This document shows, in pieces, positions 59,164-64,000 of a stretch of DNA of 64,000 nucleotides (its first letter is position 1; every line of letters begins with the position of its first letter). This DNA is from Populus alba (Eukaryota > Streptophyta > Magnoliopsida > Malpighiales > Salicaceae). The stretch covers positions 4,555,770-4,619,769 of the forward strand of contig NC_133284.1 in assembly GCF_005239225.2 (NCBI RefSeq), written 5' to 3'. The notes under the pieces were generated by a model. It was not told the DNA's origin. It saw nothing but the letters and a program-made list of their open reading frames with translations, and did no database searches. Both the position numbers and the translations under genes were made by a program.

Positions 59164-60036
59164 GCAACTTAGTGCAATGAATGCTAGAAGATTTTGTACA
59201 ATAATTAAATTAGAGAATAAAATCCTCACTACCTGTTGCATGACAGTTTTCTGATACTTCACCCCTATTCATGCCCAAAATAAGAAAATAAATGAAGAAA
59301 AGGGTTTTCTGTCCTTATTATAAATATACTAAAAAAAACATTGCAGATCGCTGCCTTATTTTATTTTTATTTTTTTGGTTTCTTAATGGTATCGTGGGGC
59401 AATTGTTGTCCCAATTTTGACTTGTATGATAATCTTAACCAAAAATCGAATCCCCCGTGGCATAATTTTTTGAATCATCAACAAAGAAAGCCAAATGATT
59501 TGACATTACTGGTGCAGCAAAAGGGTCCTCACCAACCCCATCGTCTTTGTCATATTTGGACCAAAATGGGTTCTCTACGATTGGTACTGCATAAAGTTAT
59601 TGGATCACAAGTTAAATCTTGCTTTGTTATGTATTTTCAAATTTTTTCATGGAGAGTTAGGAAGAGGATTATTGGGTCCTAAATCCTAATCTCATGAAAT
59701 TATATGCCACAGTACTTGTTTGTCTAATTGTTAATGAGCTAGTGAATATTAATATTTTGTAGAAAAAAACCTACCAAGTTTGTAGAAAGAATTAATTGTG
59801 CTCTGTTTTTTTATTAATCTTGAATATTAATATTTTGTATTGCAATGCATTTGCAGGTGTTCAGATGAGAAGAACCCAAGAAAACAACCATACAAGTTCA
59901 CAAACCAGAAGATCAAGGATCTGGGCATCGAATTCACCCAGTGAAACAGTGCCTGTATGAAACTGTTAAGAGCTTGCAGGAAAAGGGTCACCTTCCAATC
60001 CCAAAACAAGCTGAAGACTCTGTGAAAATTCAATAA
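57551..60036 (+). CDS. CCR: Cinnamoyl-CoA reductase, copy 3, last-exon frameshift
   Basis: Exons 57551-57689, 57791-57945, 58042-58227, 58500-58852 and 59857-60036 are almost identical to copy 1, with the same catalytic and substrate residues. In the last exon the CCCC run of copies 1 and 2 (TTCACCCCAG) is CCC at 59937-59939. The frame then meets TGA at 59942-59944, giving 306 residues instead of 337 and removing the conserved C-terminal helix (CLYETVKSL). The sequence beyond still matches copy 1 down to the old stop at 60034-60036. A lone indel in a C-run is also the commonest base-calling error, so the gene may be intact in reality. Confidence 0.9.
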
Positions 60037-61460
60037 GAGCTCATTTATTAGGAGGGGACGTTCATGTCCACACCCCAAGTGTGGTCGTAGTTGTTTGCAA
60101 AATACATCTTAGGGAAAACAATATACTAAAGAAGAATGTAGAGTGCAAGTGTTACTGTCTTCTAAGACCTCTAATTGTCTTCGTGCTTAGATTAATCAAT
60201 GTTTTAATCCTCTAATTAATCAATTATTGGATGTGACTTTTGAGTGTTCCGCTTTTTTTCTTTTTTCTTTATTCTTTTTTTTTTTTTTGTGGTTGTCCTT
60301 TAAGTTTAATCCAATTTCAATATGGAATCAAAGAGGATTTTGAGGTTATTCAATCTATACTATGGTAAACAGAACAAATTAATCAAGCTAAATTAAATAA
60401 ATCTAAAATTTATTAAAAGAAAAACATTGGTCTCAAGTAAACATCCACCTACGAAAATCAAAACTGATTACTGAAATGATACATCAATTTATATTAAAAA
60501 TATCTATCTTTTCTTAATAATAGTCACTTAACTGATCCACAATGTAACTAACCCTAACTATTAAACAACCACAATGTCCGCACTAATAATTTAAATCAAT
60601 GGCAGCTTTAAGAGCTAGATAGTTTGATAAATCTTAGACAACATAAGTGTCTACAATATATATCGATTTAGTTGAATGTTTCCCCTAAGATTAACAATAT
60701 AGATCCATCATAATTATTAAACTCAGTCGCTTCACAAGTTCAAATATCACAACTTCGGTTTTGATAGCAAACTTAGTTATAGATTGGTTTAGAATTGTTG
60801 CTATCCAATTTTTAACCCATGTTTTTGTTGCTACCCAATTTTGGAAAACTTAAAAGCCTTAGTGATCAGAGATCTATCCTAAAAAGATTTGATGCTGTAA
60901 TAATATCTCTCCAATCCCATCAGATTTCCTATTTAACATAGGACTCCCCATTAGGTCGGTTTCCCGCCAAATTAGGAACAATTCTCGCCTTCCGGCTTGC
61001 ATCAGAGTTTTTGAATTGATAACGATCTCTTTTGGTATTGGCCCTTTCATAAGAGTCGTAGCGGATGTTTAGATGATTTTAAGCTTTTTAATTATCTGAT
61101 TTTGATCTCTGAAGCTTCAAATATGCCCATTTGAATGCTGCATGCACGAATAGAAAATCCTACCACGAACAAGATAATTAAGACTCGATTTTGCAACTCT
61201 ATTTACTCAAATAAACTCGGATTTATACCCATTATACCAGTTTTCTGAAAAACTTGATATGTATACTTTAACTTAGATAAAAAATTATATAAACTCCAAC
61301 TTAATAAAAAAACCTGAAACAAGCAACGAAGCTCAAAAACACTAATAATGCAAAAAAAATTTATTTTTTAGCAATTAATTCATAAAGTCTTTTAAACATG
61401 CCTAACCCATAAACTAACTTCAATACTTAAAATATGTGAAAAAAACATAGTTTAAAATGA

Positions 61461-61486
<26 letters not shown>
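60037..61486. repeat. 3' flank of CCR copy 3, mosaic of duplicated pieces
   Basis: 60037-60330 matches the 3' flank of copy 1 and 60323-60790 matches 43860-44400, so about 1.1 kb seen after copy 1 is absent here. 60885-61020 matches 54640-54760. No gene was found. A (TA)n tract lies at 61461-61486, next to the palindrome. Confidence 0.65.
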
Positions 61487-61488
<2 letters not shown>

Positions 61489-61492
<4 letters not shown>

Positions 61493-61592
61493 CTAGATTA
61501 ATCAAAATTAATATGTTTATGCTTATTTAAGTTATATATATGTATATAACTTAAATAAGCATAAACATATTAATTTTGATTAATCTAGTATT
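61489..61592. repeat. 104 bp near-perfect palindrome
   Basis: The left half (61489-61540) and right half (61541-61592) are reverse complements with one mismatch near the centre and no spacer. The arms contain TACTAGATTAATCAAAATTA and GTTTATGCTTATTTAAG. As RNA or single strand it would form a 52 bp hairpin. No flanking target duplication was found. Confidence 0.92.
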
Positions 61593-61599
61593 ATGTATA

Positions 61600-62090
61600 A
61601 TTATTGTTGTAGAGAAAGATATCAAAGTAGAGTAAAATAGAATAATTATATTTTTCTTTATGGAATTTGTTTCTTGTATTTTGTCATGGATGATTGATAG
61701 ATTGAGGATGCAGGGCAATGCCCTGGTGGTACAATAAAAGGGTATTATTAAAAAATTCTTTAATATTCTTTAAGCAGTTTAGTATCTATTATAAATATAT
61801 TCTTTGTAACCCTATTTGATATATAATAAAAAATAAAAGTTTTTCATTTCTATAAATATAAATACATTATTGAACCACGTTAAATTTTATATGTTTTTTT
61901 TAATTTCTTTTATATTACAATATTTATCAATAATTAATTGTGGTAAACATTTCAATATCATGGAACTATTAACATCTCTAATACAATCCGTCATATTATC
62001 TTATTTTACCAATTAGAAAAATTCTTCGGAATCAAAAATGAATTCCGTTGCATCTTCAGACTTTGGTATTATATAAAACAAATATAAATA
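61600..62090 (+). repeat. Second copy of the CCR copy 2 left flank, without a gene
   Basis: Collinear with 50985-51770 up to ACAAATATAAAT (about 62077-62088). After that point copy 2 continues into the CCR leader, while here the sequence becomes AT-rich without CCR homology. Confidence 0.72.
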
Positions 62091-63780
62091 GAAAACAACT
62101 AAAAAATTATTTTATTTTACTCAAATAGGTCGATTACCACAAACATGTTAAACATATGGCATGGAAACGCCAAAAACTATCACCAATTTATTTTTGAGAA
62201 GTCATAGTTAACAGCATTTTTTCACAAGCAAAGTTTTTCAAAATTTCACCTTGATCATTTATTTTCTTCTATAAAGTCCCCAAAAGAAAAATTTATCAGA
62301 GAAATTATGGCATCAACATCATCATCACTTCCCCTTTTCCTTGGATGAAGATTTGATTAGCTATCTTTTTCATTAAGGTCTAAAAGTTTGATTAAACCAC
62401 ATGAGAGTTGCTTGGTTACCTTCATTAAGTTAGATGCTTCTTCTATTCATTTTTATTTTATTTTTTTGCATAGGTGAGCTATTTTGAATTTAAACTAGAG
62501 AATTTGCACATAAAATAAATCATTACACCTACGGTCTAACTAATTGGGAGAGAATCAATAGATTTTTTTCTTATGATGGTATATTAGTTCCTTGCAAGTT
62601 TCATTAACAAGAAGATCTCTGCAGTGAACTTGTTTTCTCATTCTACTTTATATGGTCTCGAATTTAGAACTCTTGTACATGTGAACAGAATTAAATGAAA
62701 GCCAAAATGATCTATTATAGAGTTGACCACAAAAGCAGCCATTTTTTTTCCAAGAGGCAGGAACGAAAGGTCGACCAGACAAGAAACAATCACAGTGCAA
62801 TATATTCAAGCCCCAATGTAAATTTCAGTTGAGCTATGTGTTACCAGATCCAGTTCAGGCCTCAACGCCCTAAAAAATAGAGGATAAGGTCATATCGCTT
62901 ATTTCATTTTATAGCGATAATGATTTAATGTGATTTTTATTTAGAAATATATTAAAATTTTTTTTTTTTTTTTTTAATATCAAAAAATTAAAATAATTTA
63001 AAATTATAAAAAAATTATATTAAATAAAAAAAATTAAAATTTTAAAAAGTACAAAGAGTGGAGCACTACAGAATCTCCTTTAGCTGCGTGTTTTCAGCAA
63101 GAAACACTCTTTGGACTCAGCCTCTTGGCCCAAGAACTCCGCTGGTCCAGCTATTTTCTTCTTCTTTTTTGGGTCGCATGTCTTCTCCACTCGATTTTTC
63201 TAGTAAATTTACCGCTGTGGGATGTTGTCTGCACATGACAATGAGTTTATTAAGAATCTATATTCCATTAAAAAAAAAATAGTTGACTTGTTTATCTTTA
63301 TAAAATTTGAAAAGATATTAAATTCAATGAAATAAAAGCTTATTCAAACTCAATGTTTATCCTTTTCTTTATTTTATTATTTTGTTAATATATGATGAGC
63401 ACAAACATGTTTTATGAAATATATTACAACGTATAAGCCATCCATAATTCAATTTTTATTATTATAAAAAGAATTCTCTATTCAAATGTAAATTTAATAT
63501 TTATTCTTCAAAAAAATAGTATGGATAATGGAACTTAACCGTATTTATTTTCAGTCTTTTTATTATCATCACTATAATAAAAATAATAAAATGAATTTTT
63601 AACTTAATTTCAGTGATGCTTATAATTGAAGACCTGGAAATAACTTATGATTAATTTTCTGTTTTTTATAAGAAAATTAATTTAAGAACTCTATATATAT
63701 ATATAATATTTAATAGAGAGTGTCTATTACCTAAAAAACCGAAACAAAAGGCAAAGCTGAAACTAAGAAAGAAAATGAGG
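62091..63780. other. Intergenic, partly duplicated, no gene
   Basis: 62580-62870 resembles 43190-43550. 62935-63050 is an AT-rich dispersed repeat related to those at 39190-39370 and 56890-57080 (shared AAATATATTAAAAT and TAATATCA). The open frame at 63058-63282 has no recognisable motif. Confidence 0.5.
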
Positions 63781-63869
63781 TTGGACTTATCATGGGCATT
63801 GTTCTAATACCAACGCATGCTTAGGCCCAGGGCTACAAGCCCATCTAAAATTGAAAAAAATTAGGGGGA

Positions 63870-63990
63870 TGAAATGGCCTGGTTTTCGGCCATAAATAGG
63901 TGTTTTTGTTTTCTTCTCTTTCCTCTCTCTTTTCTCCGATCAGCTCGCTCTTTGTCTCTAAAAGTAATACAAACCTTATCAGTTTTGAGT
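63870..63990 (+). promoter_or_regulatory. Possible promoter reading out of the window
   Basis: CATAAATAGG near 63892 is followed by a long pyrimidine-rich leader (TTCTCTTTCCTCTCTCTTTTC). Upstream, GGCCCA/GCCCA words cluster at 63823-63842. This is the architecture of a plant promoter or of a retrotransposon LTR; the window ends before either can be told. Confidence 0.35.
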
Positions 63991-64000
63991 AATTTTATAA

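Noticed and set aside
1..64000. CRISPR array, bacterial operon or prophage
   Set aside because: Spliceosomal introns, plant retrotransposons and tRNA-derived SINE show a plant nuclear sequence; the tandem arrays have no constant repeat with unique spacers.

Overview
This is a plant nuclear genome window: AT-rich, with intron-containing genes bounded by GT/AG and large amounts of nested LTR retrotransposon. A woody eudicot, most probably a poplar or willow (Populus/Salix), is suggested by the cinnamoyl-CoA reductase sequences and by degenerate AT-rich dispersed repeats near 38.2, 39.2, 55.8, 56.9 and 62.9 kb. The species call is inference. A 500-base run of N sits at 35945-36444.

Layout. 0-2.3 kb: broken minus-strand Ty1/copia element. 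4.0-7.0 kb: a small PDR transporter exon fragment, then a decayed Ty3/gypsy LTR with gag and protease. 8.8-9.6 kb: minus-strand gypsy reverse-transcriptase remnant. 10.9-17.9 kb: full-length PDR-type (ABCG) ABC transporter gene, start to stop, interrupted by many one-base frameshifts that fall mostly in homopolymers. 18.5-34.6 kb: retrotransposon block holding a complete gag-only LTR element (19346-24550, target-site duplication TACAT), related solo LTRs, and a three-level nest in which a hAT-like DNA transposon carrying exons of a cellular RNA-binding-protein gene sits inside a solo LTR, which sits inside another solo LTR. 36.7 kb: a tRNA-derived SINE with about 15 bp target duplication.

37-61 kb: a tandem cluster of three cinnamoyl-CoA reductase (CCR) genes with identical five-exon structure, at 40090-42467, 51869-54179 and 57551-60036. 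The first and third lie in homologous blocks of about 5.5 kb. The second is a gene-body copy of about 2.4 kb with a different promoter and a different 3' end. The third has a one-base deletion in its last exon. Between the first and second gene are a 294 bp TRIM split by a 2.8 kb solo LTR and a truncated copia element whose 78 bp LTR matches the TRIM LTR. 61-64 kb holds duplicated flanking pieces, a 104 bp near-perfect palindrome, and a promoter-like end.

Functionally, CCR makes hydroxycinnamaldehydes for lignin and phenolic defence compounds, and PDR transporters export terpenoids, phenolics or hormones. No pathway link between the two loci can be read from the sequence. The rest is transposon biology.
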